Program-made: the position numbers and the translations under genes | Notes under the pieces: generated by a model | The model's input: only the letters and a program-made list of their open reading frames with translations | Told to the model about the DNA's origin: nothing | The model's database searches: none | Shown here: positions 16,911 through 26,428 of the stretch, in pieces | Position numbering within the stretch: the first letter of the stretch is position 1 | Layout of the letters: every line of letters begins with the position of its first letter | NCBI RefSeq assembly: GCF_913774235.1 | Contig: NZ_CAJYDW010000012.1 | Span: 868,001-932,000 of the forward strand | DNA: 64,000 nucleotides | Source of the DNA: an uncultured Pseudomonas sp. | Lineage (GTDB): Bacteria; Pseudomonadota; Gammaproteobacteria; Pseudomonadales; Pseudomonadaceae | Reading direction: 5' to 3'

Positions 16911-17546
16911 TCAGAACGGCGCTGGGCTCGTGAATCTCATCCGCTCGCCGCTGGTGGGATGGGTGAGCACCAGCAGACTGGCGTGCAGGCACAGCCGCGA
17001 ATAGGCGGCCAGGGCCTCGCCCTGGGCATAGAGCTGATCGCCCAGCAGCGGATGGCCGATGCTCAGCATATGCACCCGCAGCTGATGGGAGCGACCGGTG
17101 ATGGGCGTGAGCTCCACCCGGCTGTAGTGTCCGTGGCGCTCCAGTACCTGCCAGAAGGTCAGGGCATGGCGACCCAGTTCGTGATCGACCACGTGACGCG
17201 GCTTGGTCGGCGGATCGTAGCGCAGCGGCAACTCGATCCGGCCGCTGTTGGCTTCCGGCTCGCCCCAGCAGAGCGCGGTGTAGGCCTTTTCCGTCTCGCG
17301 GTCATGGAACTGGCGTGACAGCTCGCGATGGCTGTCGGCATCCCGCGCCAGCACGATGACACCGGAGGTTTCCCAATCCAGGCGATGCACGATGCGCGCC
17401 TCGGGGTAGCCGTTTTCCTGCAGGCGGGTCACCAGGCAATCACGGTTGTCTTCGGCGCGGCCAGGCACGGACAGTAGCAAGGTGGGCTTGTCTACCACCA
17501 GCAGGGCAGCGTCCTGATGAAGGATACGGATGTTGGAGAGGGGCAT
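16911..17546 (-). CDS. RluA-family pseudouridine synthase
   Basis: This 211-residue protein has the catalytic block ARIVHRLDWETSGVIVLARD (the Asp in HRLDxxTSG is the nucleophile), RLQENGYPE before it, and the family's C-terminal GRSHQLRVHMLSIGHPLLGD. It lacks an S4 domain and is of RluA size. It isomerises uridine in rRNA and/or tRNA (position 746/32 in E. coli RluA). The start at 17546 has AGGA upstream; a longer open frame has no good signal. P. aeruginosa has the same order apeB, rluA-type gene, minE. Confidence 0.88.
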   Translation of the reverse strand: MPLSNIRILHQDAALLVVDKPTLLLSVPGRAEDNRDCLVTRLQENGYPEARIVHRLDWETSGVIVLARDADSHRELSRQFHDRETEKAYTALCWGEPEANSGRIELPLRYDPPTKPRHVVDHELGRHALTFWQVLERHGHYSRVELTPITGRSHQLRVHMLSIGHPLLGDQLYAQGEALAAYSRLCLHASLLVLTHPTSGERMRFTSPAPF

Positions 17547-17625
17547 GGGATTCCTAGGGGGCCTTGGGTCGAATCTCGATGGCCGGCACTGCAGGCACCG
17601 CGGATTCGACACGCCTTAAACGCCA

Positions 17626-17647
17626 ACGGCGGCCCGAGGGCCGCCGT
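17626..17647 (-). terminator. hairpin at the end of the minCDE operon
   Basis: An inverted repeat (ACGGCGGCCC and GGGCCGCCGT) lies just after the minE stop. On the minus strand it is followed by GGCGTTTAA, a weak T tract. Confidence 0.55.
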
Positions 17648-17665
17648 CGTCCTGCTTCGCTCGCC

Positions 17666-17920
17666 TTAGCGGTCGGGCAGGGTGATGTTGAGTTCCAGGA
17701 TGGAGCAACTGCCCTGGTTCTCCAGTTCCACCTGGATCTGGTCCTGCTCGATCGGCACGTACTTGCGGATGACCTCCAGCAGGTCCTTCTGCAGCTGCGG
17801 CAGGTAGTCCGGCTGGGCGTGGCGACCGCGCTCGTGGGCGACGATGATCTGTAGCCGTTCCTTGGCTATCGAAGCGCTGTTCTGCTTCTTCCGATCGCGA
17901 AAGAAGTCGAAGATGTTCAT
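17666..17920 (-). CDS. minE: cell division topological specificity factor MinE
   Basis: This 84-residue protein starts [20 protein letters not shown], the amphipathic membrane-targeting and MinD-binding N terminus, followed by the anti-MinCD helix ([14 protein letters not shown]) and a beta-rich dimerisation domain with [17 protein letters not shown]. It stimulates MinD ATPase and drives pole-to-pole oscillation so that division occurs at midcell. The ATG overlaps the minD stop as ATGA, so translation is coupled. Full length for the family. Confidence 0.96.
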   Translation of the reverse strand: MNIFDFFRDRKKQNSASIAKERLQIIVAHERGRHAQPDYLPQLQKDLLEVIRKYVPIEQDQIQVELENQGSCSILELNITLPDR

Positions 17921-18735
17921 TCGCTACCACCTCCGAACAGACGTTGCAGGAAGCCTTTCTTCTTCACGTCGAGGAAGCGGTAGGCCACTTCCTTGCCGAG
18001 CAGTCGCTCCACGGTATCACTGTAGGCCTGACCGGCGTCGCTCTGTTCGTCGAGAATCACCGGAATACCCTGGTTCGATGCCTTGAGCACCGCCTGGGAT
18101 TCGGGGATCACGCCTAGCAGGCGAATGGACAGGATCTCTTCCACGTCCTCGACGCCGAGCATCTCGCCCTTGGTGACGCGCTCGGGGTTGTAGCGGGTCA
18201 GCAGCAGGTGCTCCTTGATGGCTTCCTCGCCCTTTTCGGCGCGGCGCGACTTGCTGGCCAGCAGGCCGAGCATGCGGTCGGAGTCACGCACCGAGGACAC
18301 CTCGGGGTTGGTGACGACGATGGCCTCATCGGCGAAATACATCGCCAGGTGGGCGCCTTTCTCGATGCCGGCGGGGGAGTCGCAGACGATGAAATCGAAG
18401 GTCTGCTTGAGTTCGTTGATCACGCGCTCGACGCCGTCCTGGGTCAGGGCGTCCTTGTCGCGGGTCTGGCTGGCGGCCAGCACGAACAGGTTTTCGAGAC
18501 GCTTGTCCTTGATCAGGGCCTGGGTCAGGGTGGCTTCGTTGTTGATCACGTTGACGAAGTCATACACCACTCGGCGCTCGCACCCCATGATCAGGTCGAG
18601 GTTACGCAGACCGACGTCGAAGTCGACGATGACGGTCTTGTGTCCGCGCAGGGCGAGACCGGTACCGATGGCGGCGCTGCTGGTGGTCTTGCCGACGCCG
18701 CCCTTGCCGGAGGTGACTACGAGTACTTTGGCCAA
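17917..18735 (-). CDS. minD: septum site-determining ATPase MinD
   Basis: This 272-residue member of the ParA/MinD family has the deviant Walker A motif [46 protein letters not shown] (Walker B) and a C-terminal amphipathic membrane-targeting helix ([13 protein letters not shown]). It recruits MinC to the membrane and is released by MinE. It is the middle gene of minC-minD-minE, with a 133-base gap from minC that could hold a secondary promoter. Confidence 0.97.
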   Translation of the reverse strand: MAKVLVVTSGKGGVGKTTSSAAIGTGLALRGHKTVIVDFDVGLRNLDLIMGCERRVVYDFVNVINNEATLTQALIKDKRLENLFVLAASQTRDKDALTQDGVERVINELKQTFDFIVCDSPAGIEKGAHLAMYFADEAIVVTNPEVSSVRDSDRMLGLLASKSRRAEKGEEAIKEHLLLTRYNPERVTKGEMLGVEDVEEILSIRLLGVIPESQAVLKASNQGIPVILDEQSDAGQAYSDTVERLLGKEVAYRFLDVKKKGFLQRLFGGGSE

Positions 18736-18868
18736 ACTGATTCACCTTGATCGAAAGTAATAACTGAAGCGACTCGACGCCCTCGATGACGAGATTGCAG
18801 GCGTTTCGCGCTTCGTTCGAGCGTTGGCGGCGCATCCGCCAAGTGCGAAAAATTCGCGGAAGTATCCG

Positions 18869-19615
18869 TTAAAGGCGGGTGATGTTCAACACATCTCCCA
18901 CCAGACTGACCTGCACCGGATTGCCCCACTGTGGGTGGCGTCGCAGGTCTTCGGCCACCTTGTACTGGCCGGCGATGGACAGCAGTTCGGCGGTCAGCTG
19001 CTGGCAGAAGATGCGCGCTTTGGTATCACCTTTGACGCCAGCCAGGGCGCGTCCGCGCATCGGGCCATAGACGTGGATGTTGCCATCGGCGAGCAGCTCG
19101 GCGCCCGGACTGACCGGCGCCAGCACCACCAGGTCGCCTGCGGGGGCGTACAGCTGTACCCCGCCACGCACGGGGGCGGTGATGATCTTGGTCGGATTGA
19201 TGGTCGGTGCCGGCGGCTTGGGTGGCTCCACCGGCTTGGCCGGTTCGCGGTCGCGCGGTTCGATCTGGCGTTCGCGGCCGCCGGCACTGGGCGGCAGGAT
19301 CGGCAGGTCGTATTCGTTGGCCGCCGCCAGATCCTCGCTGCGACTGGCGCGCAGGGCGAGGGTCCGCAGACCGTGCCGGCGGCAGAGGTCGAGGAGGGCG
19401 CCGAGGTCGAGTTGACCTTCGTCCTCGCCCAGCTTGTCCAGCGCCAGCACCAGTGGCGTTTCCTGGAAGAAGTTCGGCGCCTGGGCGACCTTCTGGGTCA
19501 GTTGCCGGTCCAGGCGCCCCAGGTCATTGCGGAGAAGCTCCAGGACGGTCACGGCGAGCATGTTGCCCTTGAGCTGGAAGACGGAGTCGCTATCGGAAGG
19601 GTCGGCTGCGGTCAT
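18869..19615 (-). CDS. minC: septum formation inhibitor MinC
   Basis: This 248-residue FtsZ inhibitor has an N-terminal domain (about 10-115, [17 protein letters not shown] at its start), a Pro-rich linker ([16 protein letters not shown]), and a C-terminal beta-helix (about 140-245) with [38 protein letters not shown] and the MinD-contact strand. I use the ATG at 19615 ([12 protein letters not shown]); a frame open 19 codons further upstream is less likely. It is divergent from the lipid A acyltransferase gene. Confidence 0.95.
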   Translation of the reverse strand: MTAADPSDSDSVFQLKGNMLAVTVLELLRNDLGRLDRQLTQKVAQAPNFFQETPLVLALDKLGEDEGQLDLGALLDLCRRHGLRTLALRASRSEDLAAANEYDLPILPPSAGGRERQIEPRDREPAKPVEPPKPPAPTINPTKIITAPVRGGVQLYAPAGDLVVLAPVSPGAELLADGNIHVYGPMRGRALAGVKGDTKARIFCQQLTAELLSIAGQYKVAEDLRRHPQWGNPVQVSLVGDVLNITRL

Positions 19616-19766
19616 GGTGGGTACTTGTGCTTGGATGGCGGGACTTATAACGGGATGCCCCGCGTGTCGCAACCCTCGCCGGGCGAAGGGGGTTCTGACT
19701 GTGAAGGCTACGGGAAAACTGCACGAGGCCTGTAGAATGGCGCGACTTTTTCATGCAGGAGTTCCG

Positions 19767-20702
19767 ATGCAGCGGCCGTCTTTCCGCCCAGCCTTCCTCA
19801 ATCCCCGCTACTGGCCGCTCTGGCTGGGCCTGGGCCTGCTCTGGCTGCTGGTGCAGTTGCCCTATGCCGTCCTGTTGCGTTTGGCCGACGCCCTGGGCTG
19901 GGTGTTCTACCGGGTCGCCGGCCAGCGCCGGGCGATCGCCCGGCGCAATCTGGAACTCTGCTTTCCGCAGTTGGATGACCAGGCGCGTGATCGCCTGCTG
20001 CGGCGCAATTTCGCCAGCAGCGCCATGGCATTGCTGGAGATGGCCATGAGCTGGTGGTGGCCGCGCCAACGTCTGGCCCGGCTGGCCCATATCGAGGGGC
20101 TGGAGCACCTGCAGGCCGCCCAGCGCGAGGGGCAGGGCGTGATCCTCATGGCGCTGCACTTCACCACTCTGGAGATTGGCGCTGCGCTGCTCGGCCAGCG
20201 CCACACCATCGATGGCATGTATCGCCAGCACAAGAATCCGGTGTTCGACTTCATCCAGCGGCGCGGACGCGAGCGCCACAACCTGGATGCCACCGCCATC
20301 GAGCGCGAGGATGTGCGCGCCATGCTCAAGGTGCTGCGCGCCGGGCGGGCCATCTGGTACGCGCCGGACCAGGACTACGGCGCCAAGCAGAGCCTGTTCG
20401 TGCCGCTGTTCGGCATTCCCGCGGCCACCGTCACCGCGACCACCAAGTTCGCCCGCCTGGGCCGTGCGCGGGTACTGCCTTTCACCCAGGAGCGCCTGGC
20501 GGATGGCTCCGGCTATCGGCTGGTCATCCATCCGCCGCTGGCGGATTTCCCGGGCGAGAGCGAGGAGGCCGACTGCCTGCGCATCAACCAGTGGGTCGAG
20601 CGCTGCGTCAGCGCCTTGCCGGAGCAATACCTCTGGGCACACCGGCGCTTCAAGACGCGTCCGCCGGGCGAGCCTAAGCTCTATCCCAAGAAGAGGCGCT
20701 AG
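19767..20702 (+). CDS. htrB: lipid A biosynthesis lauroyltransferase (LpxL/HtrB family)
   Basis: This 311-residue acyltransferase has an N-terminal membrane anchor (PLWLGLGLLWLLVQLPYAVL) and the catalytic H-x4-E motif in ALHFTTLEIG (around residue 132). Further family blocks are MYRQHKNPVFDFI, RGRERHN and WYAPDQDYG. It transfers a secondary acyl chain to the lipid A precursor at the inner membrane. The ATG at 19767 has AGGAG nearby. Its stop is immediately followed by the ATG of the patatin gene, so the two are co-expressed. Confidence 0.9.
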   Translation: MQRPSFRPAFLNPRYWPLWLGLGLLWLLVQLPYAVLLRLADALGWVFYRVAGQRRAIARRNLELCFPQLDDQARDRLLRRNFASSAMALLEMAMSWWWPRQRLARLAHIEGLEHLQAAQREGQGVILMALHFTTLEIGAALLGQRHTIDGMYRQHKNPVFDFIQRRGRERHNLDATAIEREDVRAMLKVLRAGRAIWYAPDQDYGAKQSLFVPLFGIPAATVTATTKFARLGRARVLPFTQERLADGSGYRLVIHPPLADFPGESEEADCLRINQWVERCVSALPEQYLWAHRRFKTRPPGEPKLYPKKRR

Positions 20703-21839
20703 ATGAGCGGATCGCCCGAGCAGCGCACGGGACTCATCCTGGCCGGTGGCGGGGCTCGCGGGGCCTATCAGGTCGGGGTGTTGCAGACCGTGGCGGCAAC
20801 CCTGCGCGTTCCCGCGCACAATCCTTTTCCTATCCTGGTCGGGACCTCGGCGGGCGCGCTCAATGCGGCGGTGCTCGGCTGCGGCGCGCTGGACTTCGGG
20901 CGCGCGGTGCAGCGCCTGGCGGCGGTATGGTCGGGCCTGGAGACCGGGATGATCTATCGCAGCGACTGGCTCGGAGCGACGCGCCAGGCAACGCGCTTCG
21001 GTCTGCAGACGCTCTTCGGAGCCTGGCGCCAGGAACCCCTGGCGCTGCTCGACAACACGCCGCTGCGGGCCTTGCTGACGCGGGAGCTGGATTTCTCCGG
21101 CATCACCGCGGCCTTGCGTCATCGGGCGCTGCGGGCGGTGGCCGTGAGTGCCTTCGGCTACGCCTCGGGGCAGGCGATGACTTTCTATCAGAGTCAGGGC
21201 GCGCTCGATCCCTGGTTCCGGCATCGGCGGGTAGGCGTGCCGGCCCGTTTGGCGGTGGATCATCTGATGGCCAGTACCGCCATTCCGCTATTCTTCCCGC
21301 CGGTGAAGATCGGGCGCGAATACCTGGGCGACGGTTCGGTACGGCAGACCGCGCCCATCAGTCCGGCCTTGCACCTGGGGGCGGATCGCATCCTGGTGAT
21401 CGGCTTGGGGGCGCCGGGAGGCAACGAACGCGGCGTGCAGGGCAGGCCACCCAGCGTGGCGCAGATCGGTGGTCATCTGCTCAACAGCACCTTCGTCGAT
21501 GCCCTGGACAGCGACACCGAGACGCTGCGGCGCCTCAATCTGCTGAGCAATGCCTTGCCGGTGGGGGATCCGGTGACCGGGCGCCTGTGTCGACCGGTCG
21601 AGATGCTGGTGATCTCACCGAGCGAGCCGCTCGGCGATCTGGCCGCCCGGCATCGTAAGCGCATGCCGCCGGCTCTGCGGCAACTGTTGCGGGGTGTCGG
21701 GGTGAATCGGCCGTCAGGCAGCGCCCTGCTGAGCTACCTGCTGTTCGAGTCCGCCTATTGCCAGGAGCTCATGGCGCTGGGCCGGGCCGATGCCCAGGCC
21801 CGGTTGCCGGAGCTCCGGGCCTTCCTGGGCGATGCCTGA
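20703..21839 (+). CDS. patatin-like phospholipase
   Basis: This 378-residue serine lipid hydrolase has the oxyanion loop LAGGGARGAYQVGVL (residues 13-27), the nucleophile elbow GTSAG (about 47-51), and the catalytic Asp in YLGDGSVRQTAP. A mid-domain Pro-rich loop (FFPPVKIG) is also present. Family members are phospholipases A acting on membrane lipids. There is no signal peptide, so it is cytosolic or peripheral. Its direct coupling to the lipid A acyltransferase suggests a role in lipid turnover, though that is inference. Confidence 0.88.
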   Translation: MSGSPEQRTGLILAGGGARGAYQVGVLQTVAATLRVPAHNPFPILVGTSAGALNAAVLGCGALDFGRAVQRLAAVWSGLETGMIYRSDWLGATRQATRFGLQTLFGAWRQEPLALLDNTPLRALLTRELDFSGITAALRHRALRAVAVSAFGYASGQAMTFYQSQGALDPWFRHRRVGVPARLAVDHLMASTAIPLFFPPVKIGREYLGDGSVRQTAPISPALHLGADRILVIGLGAPGGNERGVQGRPPSVAQIGGHLLNSTFVDALDSDTETLRRLNLLSNALPVGDPVTGRLCRPVEMLVISPSEPLGDLAARHRKRMPPALRQLLRGVGVNRPSGSALLSYLLFESAYCQELMALGRADAQARLPELRAFLGDA

Positions 21840-21842
21840 GCC

Positions 21843-22664
21843 TCACTCGGCGATCTGCAGTTCACGCGCCTTGGTGTAGAAATAGCGGATCTTCTCGTAC
21901 TCGAAGGGTGAGTTGAGCTGGCCGTATCTCATGTCGGTCACGTATCTGAGGTTGATGCCACGCAGCAGGATGATCTCCGGGTGGCGGCTGCTCTCGTCGC
22001 TGACGTTGAGGAAGTTCACCTGGCTCTCCGCGGCGAAGTCCACCGCCAAACCGCCTGTGTCGCGCAGGTTCGACGGACCCAGGATCGGCAGCATCAGGTA
22101 GGGGCCGTTGCCGACGCCATAGAAGCCCAGGGTCTGGCCGAAGTCTTCCGGCTGTTTTATCAGCCCCATCTTGGTCGCCGGATCCCATAGGCCGAACACG
22201 CCCACGGTGGTGTTCAGCAACAGGCGGCCGGTGGTATCGAGGGCGCGACGGCCCTTGAACTGCAGCAGGCTGTTGAGCAGGTTGTTGACGTCGCCCAGGT
22301 TGCTGAAGAAGTTGCTCACGCCCGAGCGGACGAAATGCGGCGTGATCCAGCGGTAGCCATTGACGACGGGCAGCAGCACCCATTCGTCCAGGCGATAGTT
22401 GAAGTGATAGACGTAGCGGTTCCAGGATTCGAACGGATCATAGATATCCAGGGCCACCAGCGAGGCCCGTTCGAATTCGCGCTGGTCCAGGCCCGGGTTG
22501 TACTTGAGCGTGGACAACGGGTTGGTAAAACCATCGGCCCCCACTGGCGCGGCGGGCATGGTGGCGGAACCTATGGTCAGGGTCGAGGAAGGCGGCGGGC
22601 TCGATTCGGCGGCGAAGGTCGAGGCGCTGGCCAGCAGGAGTAGAGCGAGCAGGGACTTAACCAC
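21843..22664 (-). CDS. MlaA/VacJ-family outer-membrane lipid transport protein, without lipobox
   Basis: The protein is 273 residues. The MlaA core is clear: YDPFESWNRYVYHFNYRLDEWVL, the ring/ridge region VRSGVSNFFSNLGDVNNLLN, TTVGVFGLWDPATKMGL, EDFGQTLGFYGVGNGPYLMLPILGPSNLRD. MlaA extracts phospholipids from the outer leaflet. The signal peptide (MVKSLLALLLLASASTFA) has no cysteine, so unlike typical MlaA this would be a secreted or non-lipidated paralogue. I chose a GTG start at 22664, eight bases inside the end of the upstream gene and preceded by GGAG; an ATG ten codons earlier gives a poorer N terminus. Pseudomonas has such a paralogue besides true VacJ. Confidence 0.85.
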   Translation of the reverse strand: MVKSLLALLLLASASTFAAESSPPPSSTLTIGSATMPAAPVGADGFTNPLSTLKYNPGLDQREFERASLVALDIYDPFESWNRYVYHFNYRLDEWVLLPVVNGYRWITPHFVRSGVSNFFSNLGDVNNLLNSLLQFKGRRALDTTGRLLLNTTVGVFGLWDPATKMGLIKQPEDFGQTLGFYGVGNGPYLMLPILGPSNLRDTGGLAVDFAAESQVNFLNVSDESSRHPEIILLRGINLRYVTDMRYGQLNSPFEYEKIRYFYTKARELQIAE

Positions 22665-23967
22665 GGGCGAAGAACTCCAGCATGGCGTTGGCATTGACGC
22701 GGTAGTTGAGATTGCCGCAATGACCGCCGTGGGGATAGACGGTCAGACGGTCGCCGAAGGTCTTGCGCAGAAAGCCGAGGTCGCCGGGACCGAGGATGAT
22801 GTCGTCGGCATTGTGCATGACGCCGATCTTGTCGCTGTCCTTCAGGTAGTCCTCCAGGGCGGTAAGGCTGGACTTGCGCGCCAGGTCGTCGAGGTTCTGT
22901 CCCTTGAAGTTCTTCTGCCAGAACGGCATCACCTGCTCGGTCATGTAGCAATCGAAGTCGCACTGCAGCGAGCGGGCGAAGAAGCGCGTCAGGCTGGTGC
23001 CTTCGTTGATAGGGTAGGTGGGCGGCGTAATCAGCCCGCGCCGGTTGATCAGGTCGGAGGTGAAGGCGATGTCCGCCGCCGAGAAGCGGAAGGACGAGCC
23101 GATCAGCATCGCCAGCTCTTCGTTGCTCAGGCGTTCCGGCGAGCGCTGGAAGTCGCGGACCACGGCGTCGTTGAAGTCGACGTAGCCTTTGTCACGGAAG
23201 TAGCGAGTCAGCTTGGCCAGGATGAGTTCGTAGAAGGTGCGATTGTTGGTGACGCCCTTCACCTCGGTCTGTACCAGGCGATCAAGGTTGCGCACCGAGG
23301 TCAGCAGGTTGACCGGCGGATTGACCATCAGCACCTTCTTGAAGTTGAAGCTGCGCTGGGTCTCGTCGAGATAGGAGACGAAAGCGGCGTCCAGGCCGCC
23401 CAGGCTGTAGCCGGTCAGGAAGTACTCGGTGATGGGTAGCTTGGGATGCTGGGCGCGGACCGCCTGCATCGCCCGATAGAGATCTTCGGCGTCTTGCGGG
23501 GTATAGCCCGGCGTGGCGGTGCGCGAGACCGACGCCATGAAGTCCCAACTGGTGGGCGACGACAGTTGCACGACGTGGTAGCCAGCCGCGTAGTAGAGCC
23601 GCTTGAGGTATTCCTGGGTGCTGGAGGAATAGTTGGCGCCGGTGCCCGCGATGAGGAAGATCAAGGGGGCAGGATGATCCTGGCGGGCGAGCCGGTAGTG
23701 GAACTTCTTCACCGGCCAGAAGTTGCCAGGGAGTTGGTGCTCGCGCTCAGGCCTCAGGTTGATGCTGTAGTCGTCCTGATCGATGGTGCTTTCCGGCGGC
23801 AACTCGGGGCGGAGCTTTTCCGGGGTGGTGACGATGGTGGCTTCGAAGGGGTTCACCAGCGGATAGCCGTAGGTGGCGGCATCCACTTCGTTCGCCGCAT
23901 GCGCGGTACCGTAGAGGCCGGAAAGCAGCGCGCCCAGCAGGGCGGCGACGCGCAGGGGAAGACGCAT
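22657..23967 (-). CDS. secreted alpha/beta-hydrolase-fold protein
   Basis: This 436-residue protein has a signal peptide (cleavage near AHA-AN, residue 24). The alpha/beta-hydrolase pattern is visible: LIFLIAGTGANYSSS as the oxyanion strand, the nucleophile elbow GYSLGG (about residue 185), an Asp in HNADDIILG and a His in HGGHCGN. It is therefore probably a periplasmic esterase/lipase-like enzyme. It overlaps the MlaA-like gene by eight bases, so the two are coupled; a joint role in envelope lipid handling is plausible. No specific substrate is known to me. Confidence 0.75.
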   Translation of the reverse strand: MRLPLRVAALLGALLSGLYGTAHAANEVDAATYGYPLVNPFEATIVTTPEKLRPELPPESTIDQDDYSINLRPEREHQLPGNFWPVKKFHYRLARQDHPAPLIFLIAGTGANYSSSTQEYLKRLYYAAGYHVVQLSSPTSWDFMASVSRTATPGYTPQDAEDLYRAMQAVRAQHPKLPITEYFLTGYSLGGLDAAFVSYLDETQRSFNFKKVLMVNPPVNLLTSVRNLDRLVQTEVKGVTNNRTFYELILAKLTRYFRDKGYVDFNDAVVRDFQRSPERLSNEELAMLIGSSFRFSAADIAFTSDLINRRGLITPPTYPINEGTSLTRFFARSLQCDFDCYMTEQVMPFWQKNFKGQNLDDLARKSSLTALEDYLKDSDKIGVMHNADDIILGPGDLGFLRKTFGDRLTVYPHGGHCGNLNYRVNANAMLEFFARG

Positions 23968-24230
23968 GGACAGAGTCCTTTCAGAGGGCTGAGAGCGTTA
24001 GTAAGACAACGGGCCGGCGATAGGTTGCATCGACGTGCGCAGCTTTTCGCGAGGCGTCGATTACAGAGTGGTCTGGACGTGGCGTCAAGCGACATCCGCT
24101 GTCGTGGAAAGTGCGGCTGTTGTCGTTAACCGGTCGCTATGCGTCGTGCAGATGGTAGTGCCCAGCTTGCGTAAGTCGAATCATTGGTGTGGGGCGATCG
24201 CCCGGAATTCCACTGCGAGAGGACTGCTGC

Positions 24231-25082
24231 ATGAGCATGGTGAAGAAACTGTTAGGGATGGGACTGGGTGTCGCGCTGACCACGGCCATGAGCCTGGCCC
24301 AGGCGGCCAAGCCGGAAATCACCATCGGCTACGTCGATGGCTGGGCCGATAGCGTGGCCACGACCCACACCGCAGCTGAAGTGATCCGCCAGAATCTGGG
24401 ATACGAAGTCAAGCTCATGCCGGTGGCCGCGGGCATCATGTGGCAGGGTGTCGCTCGCGGTAAGCTCGACGCCATGCTTTCCGCCTGGTTGCCGGTCACC
24501 CACGGTGCCTACTACGACAAGATGAAAGACCAGGTGGTCGATCTGAACGTCAACACCCCCGATGCCAAGATCGGCCTGATCGTCCCCGAGTATGTCAAGG
24601 CCAACTCCATCGCCGATCTGCAAGGGATGAAGGACGACTTCGGTGGCCGCATCGTCGGTATCGATGCCGGTGCCGGCGTTATGCTCAAGGCCGACCAGGC
24701 GATCAAGGACTACGGTCTGGACTACAAGCTGGTGGCCAGTTCGGGTAGCGGCATGATCGCCGAACTGACCCGCGCCGAGAAAGACCAGAAGCCGGTAGTG
24801 GTGACGGGCTGGGTGCCGCACTGGATGTTCGCCAAGTGGAAGCTGAAGTTCCTCGAAGATCCCAAGGGTGTGTTCGGCGGTTCCGAGCACGTGGATACCG
24901 TCGTCAACCCCGCCCTGGAAGCCAAGGCCAAGCCGGTCTGGGACTTCCTGAAGAAATTCGCCTGGCAGCCGGGCGAAGTGAACGAGGTGATGCTGGCGGT
25001 GGAAGAGGGCAAGAAGCCGGAAGAGGCTGCCAAGGCCTGGATCGCCGCGCATCCGGATCGCGTGAAGTCCTGGCTGCCCTGA
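24231..25082 (+). CDS. betX: glycine betaine-binding periplasmic protein (BetX/OpuAC-like)
   Basis: This 283-residue protein has a signal peptide (cleavage near AQA-AK) and an OpuAC-type binding domain: ITIGYVDGWADSVATTHTAAEV at the start, MWQGVARGKLDAMLSAWLP (aromatic and ligand-contact region), VVVTGWVPHWMFAKW. Members bind glycine betaine or related quaternary amines for the Cbc importer. There are no permease or ATPase genes beside it, so it serves a transporter elsewhere. The ATG at 24231 is preceded by GAGAGGA. A strong terminator follows it. Confidence 0.88.
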   Translation: MSMVKKLLGMGLGVALTTAMSLAQAAKPEITIGYVDGWADSVATTHTAAEVIRQNLGYEVKLMPVAAGIMWQGVARGKLDAMLSAWLPVTHGAYYDKMKDQVVDLNVNTPDAKIGLIVPEYVKANSIADLQGMKDDFGGRIVGIDAGAGVMLKADQAIKDYGLDYKLVASSGSGMIAELTRAEKDQKPVVVTGWVPHWMFAKWKLKFLEDPKGVFGGSEHVDTVVNPALEAKAKPVWDFLKKFAWQPGEVNEVMLAVEEGKKPEEAAKAWIAAHPDRVKSWLP

Positions 25083-25100
25083 TCGGCAGAGAAATGAAAA

Positions 25101-25124
25101 ACGGGCCCTGTGGGCCCGTTTTTT
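25101..25124 (+). terminator. Rho-independent terminator after betX
   Basis: An 8-bp perfect stem ACGGGCCC (25101-25108) and GGGCCCGT (25112-25119) has a TGT loop, followed by six T. It can also serve the convergent folD gene, because the complement begins with an A/T-rich run. Confidence 0.9.
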
Positions 25125-25131
25125 GTTGGTG

Positions 25132-25986
25132 TCAGCCGTGCAGTTGCTCGGCGGCGTAGAGGGTGTTCTCCAGCAGGCAGGCGCGGGTCATGGGGCCGAC
25201 CCCGCCCGGTACCGGGGTGATCCAGCTGGCGCGCTCGCGAGCGCTTTCGTATTCCACGTCTCCCACCAGCCGGCCATCGGCCTGACGATTGATGCCGACA
25301 TCGATGACGATGGCACCGGGCTTGATCCATTCGCCCTTGACCAGCCCCGGCTTGCCGACGGCGACCACCACCAGGTCCGCCTGGCGCACATGATGTTCGA
25401 GCGAACGGGTGAATCTATGGGTGACCGTCGCGGTGCAGCCGGCCAGCAGCAGTTCTAGCGCCATGGGGCGACCGACGATGTTGGACGCGCCGACGACCAC
25501 GGCATCCAGGCCATAGAGATCGACCCCGGTGCTGTGCAGCAGGGTCATGATGCCCTTGGGCGTGCAGGGGCGCAGTTGGGGGTTGCGTTGCGCCAGGCGC
25601 CCCAGGTTGTAGGGGTGGAAACCGTCCACGTCCTTGTCAGTGCGGATACGCTCCAGCAGCGGCGTGGCATCCAGGTGTGCGGGCAGGGGCAGTTGCAGCA
25701 GGATGCCGTCCACGCTGGTGTCGTCGTTGAGACGATCGATGAGGGCTTCCAGGTCTTCCTGGCGAGCGGTGGCCGGCAGGTCATGGGCATAGGAGTCGAA
25801 GCCGACCTCCTCGCAATCCTTGCGCTTGTGCGCCACATAGACCCGTGAGGCCGGATCGTCGCCGACCAGGATGACGGCGAGACCTGGGGCGCGCAGTCCG
25901 GCGCTACGACGTTGAGAGACTCGCTGGGCAATATCCTGGCGCAGGCGGGCGGCAATGGACTTGCCGTCGATCAGTTGGGCGGTCAT
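25132..25986 (-). CDS. folD: bifunctional methylene-THF dehydrogenase/cyclohydrolase FolD
   Basis: This 284-residue cytosolic enzyme interconverts 5,10-methylene-THF, methenyl-THF and 10-formyl-THF with NADP. The signature blocks are [22 protein letters not shown] (with the catalytic Lys), [27 protein letters not shown], the dinucleotide loop [17 protein letters not shown], and [19 protein letters not shown]. The ATG at 25986 gives the standard N terminus [13 protein letters not shown]; an ATG 21 codons upstream is not needed. In P. aeruginosa folD also adjoins a tRNA-Arg/His/Leu cluster. Confidence 0.97.
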   Translation of the reverse strand: MTAQLIDGKSIAARLRQDIAQRVSQRRSAGLRAPGLAVILVGDDPASRVYVAHKRKDCEEVGFDSYAHDLPATARQEDLEALIDRLNDDTSVDGILLQLPLPAHLDATPLLERIRTDKDVDGFHPYNLGRLAQRNPQLRPCTPKGIMTLLHSTGVDLYGLDAVVVGASNIVGRPMALELLLAGCTATVTHRFTRSLEHHVRQADLVVVAVGKPGLVKGEWIKPGAIVIDVGINRQADGRLVGDVEYESARERASWITPVPGGVGPMTRACLLENTLYAAEQLHG

Positions 25987-26083
25987 GGGCGATTTCTGGG
26001 GTGACAGGAAAAAGGTCGCGTATTTTCGCATGGACGGGCCTGCTGGCAACAGCGACCGCTCAGCAGCGGCTAACTCATTCTTC

Positions 26084-26135
26084 TGCTTAAAATTTTTTTA
26101 GAAATTTGTTGACGGGCAGGCGGGAGCTTTATAAC
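26084..26135 (+). promoter_or_regulatory. strong stable-RNA promoter with UP element for the tRNA operon
   Basis: TTGACG at 26109-26114 and TATAAC at 26130-26135 are spaced by 15 bases. An A/T-only upstream stretch (about 26088-26107) looks like an UP element, and a GC-rich discriminator (GCGCCCC) follows, typical of growth-rate and stringent control. The first tRNA starts about 100 bases downstream. Confidence 0.65.
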
Positions 26136-26233
26136 ATGCGCCCCGCTTGCCGAGCACAGCCCAAGTCACTGACGAAGGGCAAAGCCAGAGGCTTCACACC
26201 AATGAAGTCTCGGCCAGGGCAGCTGCCGAACAG

Positions 26234-26310
26234 GCGCCCGTAGCTCAGCTGGATAGAGCATCCGCCTTCTAAGCGGATGGTCGCAGGTTCGAGTCCTGCC
26301 GGGCGCGCCA
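26234..26310 (+). tRNA. tRNA-Arg (anticodon TCT)
   Basis: A 77-base cloverleaf has acceptor arm GCGCCCG pairing with CGGGCGC, a D-arm AGCTCAGCTGGATAGAGC, an anticodon loop with TCT at 26268-26270 reading AGA, and T-loop GGTTCGAGTCC. CCA is encoded at the 3' end. It is the first gene of the tRNA operon. Confidence 0.97.
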
Positions 26311-26345
26311 TTGGCGGTTCGGCGACGGCAAGCAAAAGCGATATG

Positions 26346-26421
26346 GTGGGCGTAGCTCAGTTGGTAGAGCACAGGATTGTGGCTCCTGGTGTCGTGGGTT
26401 CGATTCCCATCGTCCACCCCA
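26346..26421 (+). tRNA. tRNA-His (anticodon GTG)
   Basis: A 76-base cloverleaf has acceptor GTGGGCG pairing with CGTCCAC, anticodon GTG at 26379-26381 and T-loop GGTTCGATTCC, with CCA encoded. A G at 26345 can supply the extra G(-1) typical of tRNA-His. Confidence 0.97.
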
Positions 26422-26428
26422 TATTCTG

